Origin: Shimia sp. R10_1
GTDB taxonomy: Bacteria > Pseudomonadota > Alphaproteobacteria > Rhodobacterales > Rhodobacteraceae
DNA length: 64,000 nucleotides
Direction of reading: 5' to 3'
Assembly: GCF_017744095.1 (NCBI RefSeq)
Contig: NZ_JAGHQX010000004.1
Coordinates: 186,001-250,000, forward strand
Below, in pieces: positions 34,167-44,126 of the stretch (its first letter is position 1; the number at the start of each line of letters is the position of its first letter). The notes beneath the pieces were generated by a model, which was not told the origin of the DNA, searched no databases, and saw only the letters and a program-made list of their open reading frames with translations. The position numbers and the translations under genes are program-made.

Positions 34167-34631
34167 TTAATGGCAGACAGAAAAGAGTGGCCGCCGAGCG
34201 GCCGCGCTCAGTTTGCGGCGAGTTTCCTCAAAGAGGGAAGACGCTGCATTCACCAAAGTCTGTTCTTCCGCATCCCATTTTGTTTCGGGTTTTGGTGGCG
34301 CCTCGGGCTCCGCCTGTGGCTCTTCTGGCGTTTCGCGCTTTGTGTATGTCTGGCTATTGGGTCTGGTTTTGCTTGAGCGGCGCGGCTTTTTTGATGGTGC
34401 GCTGCTGACCTTTGCTTCTTCTTCCGCCTCTATCTTGGAGCGGTGATAGGCCAAGGCGTCAAATGCTGCATTGATGTCAGCCATGCGAAGGCTGGCTTCT
34501 TCAGGGTCGTTTTTCGCAAGATCAGGGTGATACCGTCTTACAAGTTTGCGCCACGCGGAACGCATCTCTTTGTCAGAGACATCTGGTGTCACTTCAAGCA
34601 GTTCATAGGCGCGCTCAATCTCAGGCGACAT
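34167..34631 (-). CDS. J-domain (DnaJ-like) co-chaperone
   Basis: 154 residues from ATG 34631 with a strong GGAGGGGG. Residues 4-70 form a J domain: AYELLEVTPDVSDKEMRSAW, then RYHPDLAK with the HPD motif that stimulates DnaK-type ATPases. The rest is a charged, Pro/Glu-rich linker and a short helix near the C-terminus (LVNAASSLFEETRR). It lacks the Gly/Phe and zinc regions of full DnaJ, so it is a type III J protein of unknown client. It stands alone between the transporter and the MscS gene. Confidence 0.88.
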   Translation of the reverse strand: MSPEIERAYELLEVTPDVSDKEMRSAWRKLVRRYHPDLAKNDPEEASLRMADINAAFDALAYHRSKIEAEEEAKVSSAPSKKPRRSSKTRPNSQTYTKRETPEEPQAEPEAPPKPETKWDAEEQTLVNAASSLFEETRRKLSAAARRPLFSVCH

Positions 34632-34824
34632 TTCACCCCCTCCGCAGACCGATCCCATGGTCCGCAACAAATCCCACCTTTTTGCTAGCGCGTTTACCCT
34701 TTGTTTAAAAGTAGAGACGGCGCGAATGGTTAACGGTGGCGCGAGGCCAATCGCGAAATTTTACGTGTTTGGACCTCAAATTGTGGACGCGATCACATTT
34801 GGAAAAAGCCAAACCTTGCGCAGC

Positions 34825-34858
34825 ACCCAAGGTCTTTTTGTTCCCATTGTCCTTGGGT
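34825..34858 (-). terminator. Inverted repeat downstream of the large MscS gene
   Basis: ACCCAAGG (34825-34832) and CCTTGGGT (34851-34858) form a perfect 8-bp stem with an 18-bp loop just beyond the mscS-like stop. No U-run follows on the minus strand, so it is a weak terminator candidate. The rest of 34632-34865 shows no gene. Confidence 0.35.
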
Positions 34859-34865
34859 TGCGTAA

Positions 34866-37340
34866 TCAGCGATCATCGCCGCCAGAGGCCTCTTCCAACG
34901 CATCCTCATCGATAGCCGCTTCGACTGCGCCCACCACTGCTTCGCGTTGTTTCGGAGTCAGCTCTTCGCCTTTCTCTTCATCAGCAATACGCACGGTCAC
35001 TTCGCGGTGCGCAAATTTGATGCCTTCGCGCGCAAAGAGTTCGCGAATTTCCTGATAGACTTTCTTGCGCACAAGCCATTGATCGCCCGGTTTTGTCATG
35101 AACTTCACTCGGATGATCATCGCGCTGTCCTGCATTTCAATCACGCCTTGTGATTTCAACGGTTGGATAAAGTTGTGACCAATGACCGGATCATCCAGCA
35201 GCTCAATACCAAGCTTTTTCACCAGTTTGCGCACACGCTCGACATCCGTGTCGTAGGTGACGCGCAGCTTTAGCTTCATAATCACCCAGTCGCGAGAATA
35301 GTTGGTCAGATATTGAATCTCTCCAAATGGGATCGTGTGCAAAGGGCCCAAATGGTGGCGCAGTTGGAAAGATCGCACGGAAATTTTCTCGACTGTTCCT
35401 TTGACAGAGCCAATGTCGATGTACTCCCCTTTGCGGAATGCATCGTCAAACAGGAAGAAGGCGCCAGAAAAAATATCCCTCACCAAGGATTGCGCGCCAA
35501 AACCGACTGCGAGGCCGATCACACCAGCGCCAGCGAAGAGTGGGCTGACGTTAACGCCTAGTTCCAGAAGCGCGATCAGGAGGATCGAAACGACGATAAT
35601 GACGAGGATAAAACTGCGAAACAGCGGGAGCAATGTTGCCAGACGGCTTGCTCCAGTGGCGCCACCTTCGTCGCCGGGTTCAACACTTTCGGTTTCACCT
35701 GCTTCGTCTTGGATTTTGGTGTCCACCCAAATGCGAAAGGCGTGAAACAAGATATAGCCAATGAAGCAAATTATGGCCACATCCAGAGCTTTGTCGAAGA
35801 CGCTGGTCTGTGCCATCATCTCTTCTGCACCGAAAATGGTCAGTGCTGCATAGAGACCAGAGACCAACGCAAGGATGCCTGCCACGCGGCGCGCAAGATC
35901 CTCAAAGGTATGTATGCTGCTGGATTGCATGTGTTGCTTGAACGCGCGCAGTTCTTCGTCTGTATCTTCACTCTCAATGATATCATCTGCTTCTGCCGGT
36001 TGTGCGGCGAGTTCATGTGCGGTGCCTTCTATCGGGGGATGCGCCGCTTCTGCTTGCAGCTTTGCGGCCTCTTGTTCCGCTTCTGCGCGCTCTGCGGCTT
36101 CGTTGGCGGCGCGCACTTTGCGCGCGCGCTCGAAATAGCGTTCGATTGCAAAGTTGAAGGTCGCATAGACCACAATTGTGGCTGCAAAAATCATATATGC
36201 ACCGGCAATCGGCGGAATAGAAAGCTCGTTCCCTAGGACAATGTCGAAGGCTTGCTCTGTAAAACCGTAGACCACGTAGAGCATGAACACCGGCGCCCAG
36301 AGTATGCTGATCAGCCGGACGGGCAAACTGGCTTCTGCGATTGTTTTGCCATTGCGAATGGCATTGGAGATGGCGTTGCGGTTCACCAAAACCATTGCCA
36401 AGTTTCCGATGGCAAATACGGTCAACAGCATAAGGGTCATAACCGCAAAAACATCATAGTTCAGGCCCAGCTGTTTCAGCCACTCCCCAAAGAAAGCGGT
36501 GCAGATGTTAAGTGCGCCCAAAGTGAACATCCAGCGATGTAAGCGTTTTGCATCGCGAGACGAGAAACTGGGAATGCGATACTGGTCGAGGTAGGGCGAT
36601 AGGATCATGCGCCAGACAAGGGCGACCAAACGGCTAAGTCCGTAAGCGACAAAAATCGAAATCAACGTGAAGCGGATGGCGCTGTCTTCTTCGCCGCCGA
36701 TTATCGAGGATACGACGACGCCCATAATTGCGGCTACAACCATGGAAAACGCGACGCCGATGAGCCCACCTACGAAGCGGACCAGCAGGAAAGGAAGTTT
36801 TTCTGAATAGCCTTGAGGGTTCTGTTTGATCATTGGCACGACAAAGCGCGCCGCAATTTTCGGACCATAGATCCTGCGCTCTGCCAGGGCGCCGACCAAG
36901 AAGAAAGCCAAGCACCACAACAGTGTTCTGACAAACGCCATTATGGTGCCATCCGGGCTTGAGGCGCGCAAAATGAACTGCACTTCGTTGATGGCTGCTG
37001 GAAGGGCGTCCAGGCGTTTCAAAAAGATACTGCGGACTTGATCCACTTCTGACTGAGCGCGCATTAGAAATGCGTCTGTTTCTTGCGTGGCTGTGGCGAC
37101 GCCGCCAGCGTCGTTCGCGGTGTTTGTTTCACCCAGCGTGCTGGTGCCATCTGGTTGCAAGATGATCACTTGCACCCCAGTGTTTGCAGCTTCTTGCATA
37201 AGCTTGTTGAGTGCGTCGTCGCCACTGCTTTCCGCAGACGGAGGGCTACCAGTGCTTGGCAAAAGAGCAGCCGTTTGTGCCGAGGCCACAATCGGCAACA
37301 TTAGGATCATGCAAAGGCTTGCAAGCAGGTGACGCAACAT
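34866..37340 (-). CDS. Large MscS-family mechanosensitive channel
   Basis: 824 residues from ATG 37340 (GAGGGG upstream). A signal peptide ends ASAQ, a periplasmic region with a predicted helix (about 70-125) follows, then many membrane helices. A charged cytoplasmic loop of about 85 residues (RARKVRAANEAAERAEAEQEA and following) separates the first set from the pore set. The MscS pore helix and beta domain are clear: GAGVIGLAVGFGAQSLVRD, then FRKGEYIDIGSVKGTVEKIS. Compared with E. coli MscS (286 residues) it is an extended YbdG/MscK-like form. It should release solutes upon osmotic downshock. Single-gene unit. Confidence 0.9.
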   Translation of the reverse strand: MLRHLLASLCMILMLPIVASAQTAALLPSTGSPPSAESSGDDALNKLMQEAANTGVQVIILQPDGTSTLGETNTANDAGGVATATQETDAFLMRAQSEVDQVRSIFLKRLDALPAAINEVQFILRASSPDGTIMAFVRTLLWCLAFFLVGALAERRIYGPKIAARFVVPMIKQNPQGYSEKLPFLLVRFVGGLIGVAFSMVVAAIMGVVVSSIIGGEEDSAIRFTLISIFVAYGLSRLVALVWRMILSPYLDQYRIPSFSSRDAKRLHRWMFTLGALNICTAFFGEWLKQLGLNYDVFAVMTLMLLTVFAIGNLAMVLVNRNAISNAIRNGKTIAEASLPVRLISILWAPVFMLYVVYGFTEQAFDIVLGNELSIPPIAGAYMIFAATIVVYATFNFAIERYFERARKVRAANEAAERAEAEQEAAKLQAEAAHPPIEGTAHELAAQPAEADDIIESEDTDEELRAFKQHMQSSSIHTFEDLARRVAGILALVSGLYAALTIFGAEEMMAQTSVFDKALDVAIICFIGYILFHAFRIWVDTKIQDEAGETESVEPGDEGGATGASRLATLLPLFRSFILVIIVVSILLIALLELGVNVSPLFAGAGVIGLAVGFGAQSLVRDIFSGAFFLFDDAFRKGEYIDIGSVKGTVEKISVRSFQLRHHLGPLHTIPFGEIQYLTNYSRDWVIMKLKLRVTYDTDVERVRKLVKKLGIELLDDPVIGHNFIQPLKSQGVIEMQDSAMIIRVKFMTKPGDQWLVRKKVYQEIRELFAREGIKFAHREVTVRIADEEKGEELTPKQREAVVGAVEAAIDEDALEEASGGDDR

Positions 37341-37538
37341 TTCGGACTTGCCCCTCAAATCAGTCTCTATTTTGGTCTAGCCTTAAGTGGCGTTTCGCGC
37401 AAATGGCATCGCGCGTGTGCGCAAGCGATCGGTCGAAACCGCGCATCTGAGGTGTTAGGGCGTGACAAGCTTTGGTAAACAGGGTAGCGCCTGAAACGAA
37501 CGGTAAGCAGCGCAAGCGAGCGGAAGGACTGGGCACAG

Positions 37539-38816
37539 GTGACCCTTACAAGAGCAGAGAAAATCGCTGTTTTAGGCCTTGGCTATGTGGGGTTGCCACT
37601 GGCTCTTGGGCTTGCGCGTGCAGGATTTGATGTTGTTGGTTTTGACACGAACCCCAAGCTGATTGAAGGGCTTTCGGCAGGACGTGATCCCAACGGGGAA
37701 GTCGCAGCAGACTCGCTGGCAAAGACGTCCGCAGTGTTCAGCGATGCGCCCGATATGCTCAAAGGCTGTACAGCGTTTATCCTGTCCGTGCCGACCCCGA
37801 TCACAGACGCGAAAGCCCCTGATCTTGGGCCGGTTCTTGGGGCGTGTGACACCATTGCGCCGTACCTCACTTCGGGTGCGCTGGTGGTGCTGGAAAGCAC
37901 GGTTTACCCGGGTGTCACCGAAGAGGTTTGCGGCCCCGCGTTGGCGCGTGCAAGCGGACTTGTCGTTGGTGCAGACATAAAGCTGGCTTACTCGCCGGAG
38001 CGCGTGAACCCGGGGGATGCGGAACATACGCTGGAAAATGTGGTCAAGGTCGTAGCCGCACAGGATGCGGAGACACTCTCGCGTGTTGAGGCGATCTACG
38101 CACCAGTGATCAAAGCTGGGCTGCACAAAGCCAGTTCGATCAAAACCGCAGAGGCCGCAAAGGTGATCGAAAACACGCAGCGGGATTTGAACATCGCGCT
38201 CGTAAATGAGTTTTCGTTGATCTTTTCGCGCATGGGGCTGGATACGTTAGAAGTGCTTGAGGCCGCCGGCACCAAATGGAACTTTTTGCCATTTAAGCCT
38301 GGTCTGGTCGGCGGGCATTGTATCGGGGTGGATCCCTATTACCTGACGTTCCGCGCGGAACAGCTTGGCTATCATCCTGAGGTTATTCTGGCAGGGCGAC
38401 GGATCAATGATCACATGGGCCGCCATGTGGCGCAGGAAATGATCAAAGGCATGTTGTCTAAGGGAACCAATCCTGCGGGCGCGCGTGTTCTGGTGATGGG
38501 ATTGGCGTTTAAGGAAAACTGTGCAGATACGCGCAACACCCGCGTCGCAGACATTGTAGACGAATTGCAGAGCTACAGTGTGGCGGTGGATGTCTGGGAT
38601 CCGTGGGTCGATCCAGATGCTGTGCATGCTGAATATGGCATCACACCTATTCAAAAGCCTGAAAACGGGGCATATGACGGTGTTGTCGTTGCCGTTGCGC
38701 ATCGCCAGTTTACAGATATGGGAAGTAAAGCAATCAGAAACCTCGGAAAATCCGAGGCATTGCTTTACGATATCAAAGGTGTGCTGCCCAAGTCCGAGTC
38801 GGACTTGCGGTTGTAA
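37539..38816 (+). CDS. Nucleotide-sugar dehydrogenase (UDP-HexNAc/UDP-hexose 6-dehydrogenase, TviB/WbpA type)
   Basis: 425 residues from GTG 37539 with GGAAGGA about ten bases upstream. N-terminal Rossmann fold VLGLGYVGLPLA, the SVPTPIT and YSPERVNPGD motifs, and the catalytic-Cys segment GGHCIGVDPYYL. SPERVNPGD and the PYYL ending fit UDP-N-acetylhexosamine dehydrogenases (TviB, WbpA) better than UDP-glucose dehydrogenase. It makes a UDP-uronic acid for glycan synthesis. It heads an eight-gene operon of glycosyltransferases and modifying enzymes in which most genes overlap by 4 bp. Confidence 0.92.
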   Translation: MTLTRAEKIAVLGLGYVGLPLALGLARAGFDVVGFDTNPKLIEGLSAGRDPNGEVAADSLAKTSAVFSDAPDMLKGCTAFILSVPTPITDAKAPDLGPVLGACDTIAPYLTSGALVVLESTVYPGVTEEVCGPALARASGLVVGADIKLAYSPERVNPGDAEHTLENVVKVVAAQDAETLSRVEAIYAPVIKAGLHKASSIKTAEAAKVIENTQRDLNIALVNEFSLIFSRMGLDTLEVLEAAGTKWNFLPFKPGLVGGHCIGVDPYYLTFRAEQLGYHPEVILAGRRINDHMGRHVAQEMIKGMLSKGTNPAGARVLVMGLAFKENCADTRNTRVADIVDELQSYSVAVDVWDPWVDPDAVHAEYGITPIQKPENGAYDGVVVAVAHRQFTDMGSKAIRNLGKSEALLYDIKGVLPKSESDLRL

Positions 38817-38851
38817 TGAAGGTGGGGCGAAATTTGTCTGAGGTGCATTCG

Positions 38852-40075
38852 ATGACAGGTGAAATGGCGGCCAATGCTTCCCCGCGAGTGCTGCTTTACA
38901 GCCACGACACATATGGCCTTGGACATTTGCGCCGCTCTCGTGCGCTTGCCACTGCCATAACGCAGGCGGACAGCCGCATCTCTGCGCTGATTTTGACAGG
39001 CTCGCCGGTGGCGGGGCGGTTCCCCTTCCCAGATAATGTAGACCACATCCGTTTGCCAGGTGTCACAAAGACTTTGGATGGCAACTATGAAAGCGAACGC
39101 CTCGGTTTACATATCGACGAAACCACGGCGTTGCGGGCTGGCCTGATCAAGGCGACCGTTGAGCACTTTGATCCCGACATCCTGATTGTGGACAAAGAGC
39201 CCACAGGCTTTCGTGGCGAATTGTTGCCTGCCCTTGAATGGTTGAAACTGAAGCGTAAGGCGCATCTGATCTTGGGCCTGCGCGACGTGTTGGACGAGCC
39301 CAAAGTGCTTGCCGCTGAGTGGGCACGTAAAGGGGCTGTTGAGGCGGCAGAGCGGTACTACGACGAAACTTGGGTTTACGGGTTGCGCTCAATTTACGAT
39401 CCAACCGCCGGGCTTGAGCTTTCCGACAGTTTTCGCGAACGCATGACCTTTACGGGCTATTTGCAGCGCGAAGCATTCAGCGATGATACTGCACCAGAAG
39501 AGCCATATATCCTCGTCACGCCCGGTGGTGGTGGAGATGGTGCAGGTATGGTCGATCTTGTGCTCTGTGCCTATGAGCAAGATCCAGACCTCTCTCCGCG
39601 TGCGGTGCTTGTCTATGGGCCTTTCCTATCGGGGGAAGTACGCGCAGATTTTGAAGCGCGCGTGGCGAAACTGAATGGGCGAGTGCATGCGGTTGGTTTT
39701 GACAGCCGCATGGAGACTTTGATGGACGGGGCGCAAGGCATCGTATCAATGGGAGGCTACAACACGTTTTGTGAAGTGCTCTCGTTCGATAAACCGGTGG
39801 TTATTGTGCCGCGCACGCGACCTCGTATGGAGCAGCATATCCGCGCAAGCCGCGCCGAGGCGCTGGGTTTGGTTCGCATGTTGGATGAGCACCGCGATGG
39901 CTTTACACCAGAGGCGATGATTGCCGCCATTCGCGGATTGCCAGATCAACCGAAACCCAGCAATGCGTTTGTTCCGGGGCTGTTGGATGGTCTGGATGTG
40001 GTTTCAGAACGCACGCTGGCGATGCTGGGCATTTCTGCGCTTAAAACGAAGTCGAAGGCACAAGGCGTCGCATGA
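38852..40075 (+). CDS. MurG-like (GT28-type) glycosyltransferase, COG4671-like
   Basis: 407 residues from ATG 38852, which has GAGGTG six bases upstream; the longer start at 38816 touches the previous stop but has no ribosome site. N-terminal YSHDTYGLGHLRRSRAL is a GT-B acceptor-side loop (GxGHxxR) as in predicted glycosyltransferases of this family. The C-terminal half has TPGGGGDGAG and MGGYNTFCEVLSF, the MurG-like donor motifs. It should transfer a sugar on the cytoplasmic face. A similar protein is encoded four genes downstream, so two related transfer steps are likely. Confidence 0.82.
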   Translation: MTGEMAANASPRVLLYSHDTYGLGHLRRSRALATAITQADSRISALILTGSPVAGRFPFPDNVDHIRLPGVTKTLDGNYESERLGLHIDETTALRAGLIKATVEHFDPDILIVDKEPTGFRGELLPALEWLKLKRKAHLILGLRDVLDEPKVLAAEWARKGAVEAAERYYDETWVYGLRSIYDPTAGLELSDSFRERMTFTGYLQREAFSDDTAPEEPYILVTPGGGGDGAGMVDLVLCAYEQDPDLSPRAVLVYGPFLSGEVRADFEARVAKLNGRVHAVGFDSRMETLMDGAQGIVSMGGYNTFCEVLSFDKPVVIVPRTRPRMEQHIRASRAEALGLVRMLDEHRDGFTPEAMIAAIRGLPDQPKPSNAFVPGLLDGLDVVSERTLAMLGISALKTKSKAQGVA

Positions 40076-41319
40076 AGTCACAAAGACCGAAGCTGGCAGT
40101 GGTTGTCAAAGGATGGCCGCGCCTTTCAGAGACGTTTATCGCGCAGGAATTGGTGGCTCTGGAGGAGATGGGCTACGATATGGCGCTCTGGTCGCTGCGG
40201 TTTCCGACCGATAAAAAGCGCCACCCTCTGCATGACCGGCTGAATGCACCGGTGCACTATCTGCCAGAATATTTGCACCAAGAACCCATGCGCGTTTTGC
40301 GTGGGGTTTTGGCGGGCGTGCTAAAGCCGAGGTTTTGGCGTGCGGCTAAGTTATGGCTGAAAGATCTGCGGCGCGATGGGACGCGCAATCGTGTGCGTCG
40401 TTTCGGTCAGGCCTGCGTTCTGGCACATGAATTGCCGAAAGATATTGATCTGCTGTATGCGCATTTCATGCACACGCCGGCCTCTGTGACGCGATACGCG
40501 GCAATCATACGTGGTTTGCCTTGGTCTGTGTCGGCTCATGCGAAAGACATTTGGACCTCTCCTGATTGGGAGAAACGGGAGAAGCTGCAGGCCTCCACAC
40601 ATGGGGCGGCGTTTCTGGCAACATGCACTGGGGTGGGTGCTCGGCACTTGGCTGGGCTCGCCGATCAAGAAAGCCGCGTCGAATTGGTGTACCACGGTTT
40701 GGATCTGTCCCGCTTCCCTGAGCCGCCAAAACCGCGTGCCGCTGATGGTGTGGTGCGGTTTCTGTCAGTTGGGCGGCTGGTTGAAAAGAAAGGTTTTGAT
40801 CGTCTGATAACGGCCCTTTCACTTTTGCCAAACGATTTGGAGTGGCGCTGGGAGCACATCGGCGGGGGGGATCTTGGCACTTCGTTGAAGGCAGATGCCG
40901 AACGGTTGGGTATCGCAGATCGGATCATCTGGCGCGGTGCGTGTGATCAGCCAGAGGTGATTGAGGCTTTGCGTGTATCTGACGTCTTTGTTTTGCCCAG
41001 CCGCGTTGCGGGTGATGGAGACCGTGATGGCTTGCCCAATGTTTTGATGGAAGCAGCCAGTCAAAAGCTATGTATCTTGTCCACGCCTGTGTCAGCCATT
41101 CCGGAATTTATCACAGACGGAGAGCATGGCGTGCTGAGCAGTGATGCTCCTGATGCGCTGGCTGATGCGATGGAGCGCTTGGCGCGTGATCCGGCGCTAA
41201 GGATGAAGTATGCGGAGGCGGCCTATCTGCGCCTGATCACATCTTTCTTGATGCAGCCGGGTATTGCGCAACTGGATAAGCGGTTGCAAGCTGCGGTGAC
41301 GGTGGATCAGAAGGGGTAA
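40072..41319 (+). CDS. GT4 glycosyltransferase
   Basis: 415 residues. KGWPRLSETFIAQEL at the N-terminus is the opening of a colanic-acid/EPS-type GT4 subgroup. The donor region has FLSVGRLVEKKGFDRLI, then DGDRDGLPNVLMEAAS with the EX7E-type site (D in place of the first E). It adds a sugar, donor unknown, to a lipid-linked or soluble glycan. It overlaps both neighbours or nearly so (4 bp overlap before, 4 bp gap after). Confidence 0.88.
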   Translation: MKSQRPKLAVVVKGWPRLSETFIAQELVALEEMGYDMALWSLRFPTDKKRHPLHDRLNAPVHYLPEYLHQEPMRVLRGVLAGVLKPRFWRAAKLWLKDLRRDGTRNRVRRFGQACVLAHELPKDIDLLYAHFMHTPASVTRYAAIIRGLPWSVSAHAKDIWTSPDWEKREKLQASTHGAAFLATCTGVGARHLAGLADQESRVELVYHGLDLSRFPEPPKPRAADGVVRFLSVGRLVEKKGFDRLITALSLLPNDLEWRWEHIGGGDLGTSLKADAERLGIADRIIWRGACDQPEVIEALRVSDVFVLPSRVAGDGDRDGLPNVLMEAASQKLCILSTPVSAIPEFITDGEHGVLSSDAPDALADAMERLARDPALRMKYAEAAYLRLITSFLMQPGIAQLDKRLQAAVTVDQKG

Positions 41320-41323
41320 GAGG

Positions 41324-42403
41324 ATGGGGCGGATCGCGTTTTATGCGCCCTTGAAATCGCCGAACCATACGGTTCCGTCTGGAGAGCGGGAGATTGCCCG
41401 CAACCTGATGCAGGCTTTGGCGGTCGATGACGTGGTTCCTGTTCTGGCATCTGAGTTTCGCAGTTTTGAGAAACAGGGAGACGCTGCACAGCAACAAGTG
41501 CTCATCGCGCAGGCTATGCAAGAAGCCGACAAACTGATCGCGCGTGGCAAGGCAGAGGGCTGGCAGGCCTGGCTGACTTATCACAATTATTACAAGGCCC
41601 CAGATCTTCTTGGGCCCTTGGTGACGCAGGCTTTGGGCATTCCGTATCTCCTTGTTGAAGCCACGTTGGCCAACAAACGTTTGGATGGTCCATGGGCCGC
41701 TTTTGAACGCCGTGCCAAAACTGCGTGCCAAGCGGCAGATGTGATCTTTTCCTTTACCGAACGCGACGCGATAGCTTTGCGCGCTGAATTGGGGGCTGAG
41801 AAGCTTGTCTCACTCCCCCCCTTTTTGGCGCTGGAACGGTTGCCGGAAATTGCTAAACCAGAGGCTCCAATCGTGTTGGTGGCAGGTATGATGCGCGAGG
41901 GGGACAAATTTGCCTCCTATCAGATTATTGCCGACACCCTTGCGCAGATGCCTGACCAAGACTGGCAGCTTGAGGTTGCTGGCGGTGGGCCAAAACAGGC
42001 TGAGGTCGCTGCACTGTTGGCGCCATTTGGCGCACGCGTCCGTTTTCTTGGACAGCTGGATGCCGCTGGCATGGCCGCCGCCTATGCCCGAGCGAAGGCG
42101 TTTTTCTGGCCCGGGGTGAACGAGGCGTTTGGCATGGTTTATTTGGAAGCCCAGGCACGTGGAGTGCCCGTCATTGCGGAAGATCGTCCAGGTGTGCGGG
42201 AGGTTGTTGACCCATCGGGATTGGTTGCACAGGGCTCCGCAAAGAGTCTCTCTGATGCTTTGACGCGCGCGCTTTTTGATGCGTCATACCATCTCCAACG
42301 ATCCGAAAAGGCACGTGCATTGATTAAGGCGCACCACCTGATGCCAGCTGCGCGTGACACCCTTTGGAGTGCGCTAAGACCACTATTGAAAGAGAAAACA
42401 TGA
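41324..42403 (+). CDS. GT4-like glycosyltransferase
   Basis: 359 residues, GT-B fold. SPNHTVPSGEREIARNLM resembles the N-terminal loop of GT4 enzymes. VAGGGPKQAEV, FLGQL and GVNEAFGMVYLEAQARG give the donor-binding half with an EX7E pair (E in NEAFGMVYLE). The middle is less typical, so the acceptor is not inferable. Starts 4 bp after the previous gene with GAGG upstream; its stop overlaps the phosphatase start. Confidence 0.85.
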   Translation: MGRIAFYAPLKSPNHTVPSGEREIARNLMQALAVDDVVPVLASEFRSFEKQGDAAQQQVLIAQAMQEADKLIARGKAEGWQAWLTYHNYYKAPDLLGPLVTQALGIPYLLVEATLANKRLDGPWAAFERRAKTACQAADVIFSFTERDAIALRAELGAEKLVSLPPFLALERLPEIAKPEAPIVLVAGMMREGDKFASYQIIADTLAQMPDQDWQLEVAGGGPKQAEVAALLAPFGARVRFLGQLDAAGMAAAYARAKAFFWPGVNEAFGMVYLEAQARGVPVIAEDRPGVREVVDPSGLVAQGSAKSLSDALTRALFDASYHLQRSEKARALIKAHHLMPAARDTLWSALRPLLKEKT

Positions 42404-42987
42404 TCAAATTTGCGATGATGCGTCATGGTCATACGGCCTGGAACCGCGCTCACCAGATTCAGGGGCGCACTGACATTCCATTGGATGACCAGGCCCGTGC
42501 AGATTTGTCAGCGTTTGCATTGCCCGCCCCCTGGCAGGAGGCGGATCTTTTTGCCAGCCCGCTCATGCGCGCGCGTGAAACTGCGGAGATTGTTGCTGGC
42601 CGGGCACCCAAAACTGCGGTCGCATTAACAGAGATGGATTGGGGCGTATGGGAAGGTCAAAAAGGTGTGGAGTTGAAGGCAGATCCCGCCAGCGGTTTTC
42701 GCGATATTGAAGATTGGGGTTGGGACTACCGCCCACCCGAAGGGGAAAGCCCGCGTGAGGTCTGGGAGCGTATTTCCCCTTGGCTCCTTGCACGGGAACG
42801 GGACACGCTTGCGATCTGCCATATCGGGATTATGCGGATGATATTGGCCAAAGCGCACGGCTGGAATTTTGATGGACCTGCGCCGTTTGCCGTGAAGCGA
42901 AACCGGCTTTTTGTGGTGGAACTTCAGAATGATATGCTAAAGGTCGCGCACCCGGAGATAATTCGATTGGAGAGGCGCAGCGCATGA
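42400..42987 (+). CDS. Histidine phosphatase (phosphoglycerate mutase-like) family protein
   Basis: 195 residues from ATG 42400. The RHGHTAWN motif near 8-15 contains the phosphorylated His. Downstream SPLMRARETAE, the catalytic Glu in TEMDWGVWEG and the second His in ICHIGIMRMIL complete the site. It hydrolyses small phosphate esters. In this operon it may dephosphorylate a sugar-phosphate intermediate, as GmhB or CobC-like enzymes do; not provable from sequence. It overlaps both flanking genes by 4 bp. Confidence 0.88.
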   Translation: MIKFAMMRHGHTAWNRAHQIQGRTDIPLDDQARADLSAFALPAPWQEADLFASPLMRARETAEIVAGRAPKTAVALTEMDWGVWEGQKGVELKADPASGFRDIEDWGWDYRPPEGESPREVWERISPWLLARERDTLAICHIGIMRMILAKAHGWNFDGPAPFAVKRNRLFVVELQNDMLKVAHPEIIRLERRSA

Positions 42988-44126
42988 AGGTTTTGATCGC
43001 TGTTACCCATCTGTTGGGCACAGGGCATTTGGCGCGGGCCATGACTTTGGCACGGGCTTTTGTGAAAGGTGGTCATGAGGTTTTGGTGCTGTCTGGCGGT
43101 CGGCCAGCGCCACATTTGACAGAGGGCGATGTTGCAGTCGTGCAGCTACCCTCTCTGGCGTCAGATGGCGTGGATTTCTCCAAACTGATGACGGATCTCG
43201 GCGTTGAAGCAGATGCCGCCTATTTGTCCTCTCGTCGCAGCGCAATGGTCCGCGCTGTGACAGAGATGCAGCCGGATGTGGTGATCACCGAGCTGTTTCC
43301 ATTTGGCCGCCGCAGTCTTGCGGATGAATTCAGAGCGTTGTTGGAAGCTGCGCGTGATCTGGCCCCGCGTCCGCTGGTTCTGGCGTCTGTACGCGATATT
43401 CTGGCACCGCCCTCCAAAGCGCGCAAAGCAGCACTCGCGCGAGATATGCTAAGCGAATTTTATGACGCTGTTCTGGTGCACTCTGATCCCGATTTGACGC
43501 GGCTTGAGGTCAGCTGGCCGGTCACAACCGATGTTGGCCAGAAGCTGCGGTACACGGGATATGTCGCGCCTGCCGCCCCAGAGCCGACAACCGCCGGGGC
43601 TGGAGCAGGTGAGGTTCTGGTGAGTGCCGGTGGCGGTTCGGTTGGGCAAGCGTTGTTTGAATGCGCGATTTTGGCGGCCAAGCGCAGCCCGTTGCGCTGG
43701 CGGCTTTTGGTTGGTGGCGCAGATAAAGAAGAGCGTATCGCGGCACTGCGCGCGCAAGCCAACGATCCTATGATTACGATTGAAGCTGTGCGGCCAGATT
43801 TTCGGCAGCTCCTCAACAATGTGACCGCGTCGGTCAGCATGTGTGGCTACAACACAGCGTTAGACGTGTTGCAAACCGGTGTGCCTGCGGTGTTTGTGCC
43901 CTTTGACGACGGTGGCGAGGTGGAGCAGACCCTGCGCGCGCGCGCACTGTCGGCACAGCCCGGAATTGAGATTTTGAGCGCAGCCGATTTGTCACCTGAG
44001 ACGTTGAAGGCAGAGGTGAAACGCGCCGTTGCCCATGGCCGCCGCAGTGCGTCTGGCCTGCGCATGAATGGCGCGGCAGAGACAGTGCGGATCGCCGAGG
44101 ACATGCTGGCGAGTGCGCGCGCATGA
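42984..44126 (+). CDS. Second MurG-like glycosyltransferase
   Basis: 380 residues. THLLGTGHLARAMTLARAF near 8-26 is the same G-x-GH-x-x-R-A acceptor loop as in the other MurG-like protein of the operon. VSAGGGSVGQALFECA and MCGYNTALDVLQTGVPAVFVPF correspond to the MurG donor-side motifs, with a Glu/aromatic pattern fitting a UDP-sugar. The two proteins look like distant paralogues. It is coupled by 4-bp overlaps on both sides. Confidence 0.83.
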   Translation: MKVLIAVTHLLGTGHLARAMTLARAFVKGGHEVLVLSGGRPAPHLTEGDVAVVQLPSLASDGVDFSKLMTDLGVEADAAYLSSRRSAMVRAVTEMQPDVVITELFPFGRRSLADEFRALLEAARDLAPRPLVLASVRDILAPPSKARKAALARDMLSEFYDAVLVHSDPDLTRLEVSWPVTTDVGQKLRYTGYVAPAAPEPTTAGAGAGEVLVSAGGGSVGQALFECAILAAKRSPLRWRLLVGGADKEERIAALRAQANDPMITIEAVRPDFRQLLNNVTASVSMCGYNTALDVLQTGVPAVFVPFDDGGEVEQTLRARALSAQPGIEILSAADLSPETLKAEVKRAVAHGRRSASGLRMNGAAETVRIAEDMLASARA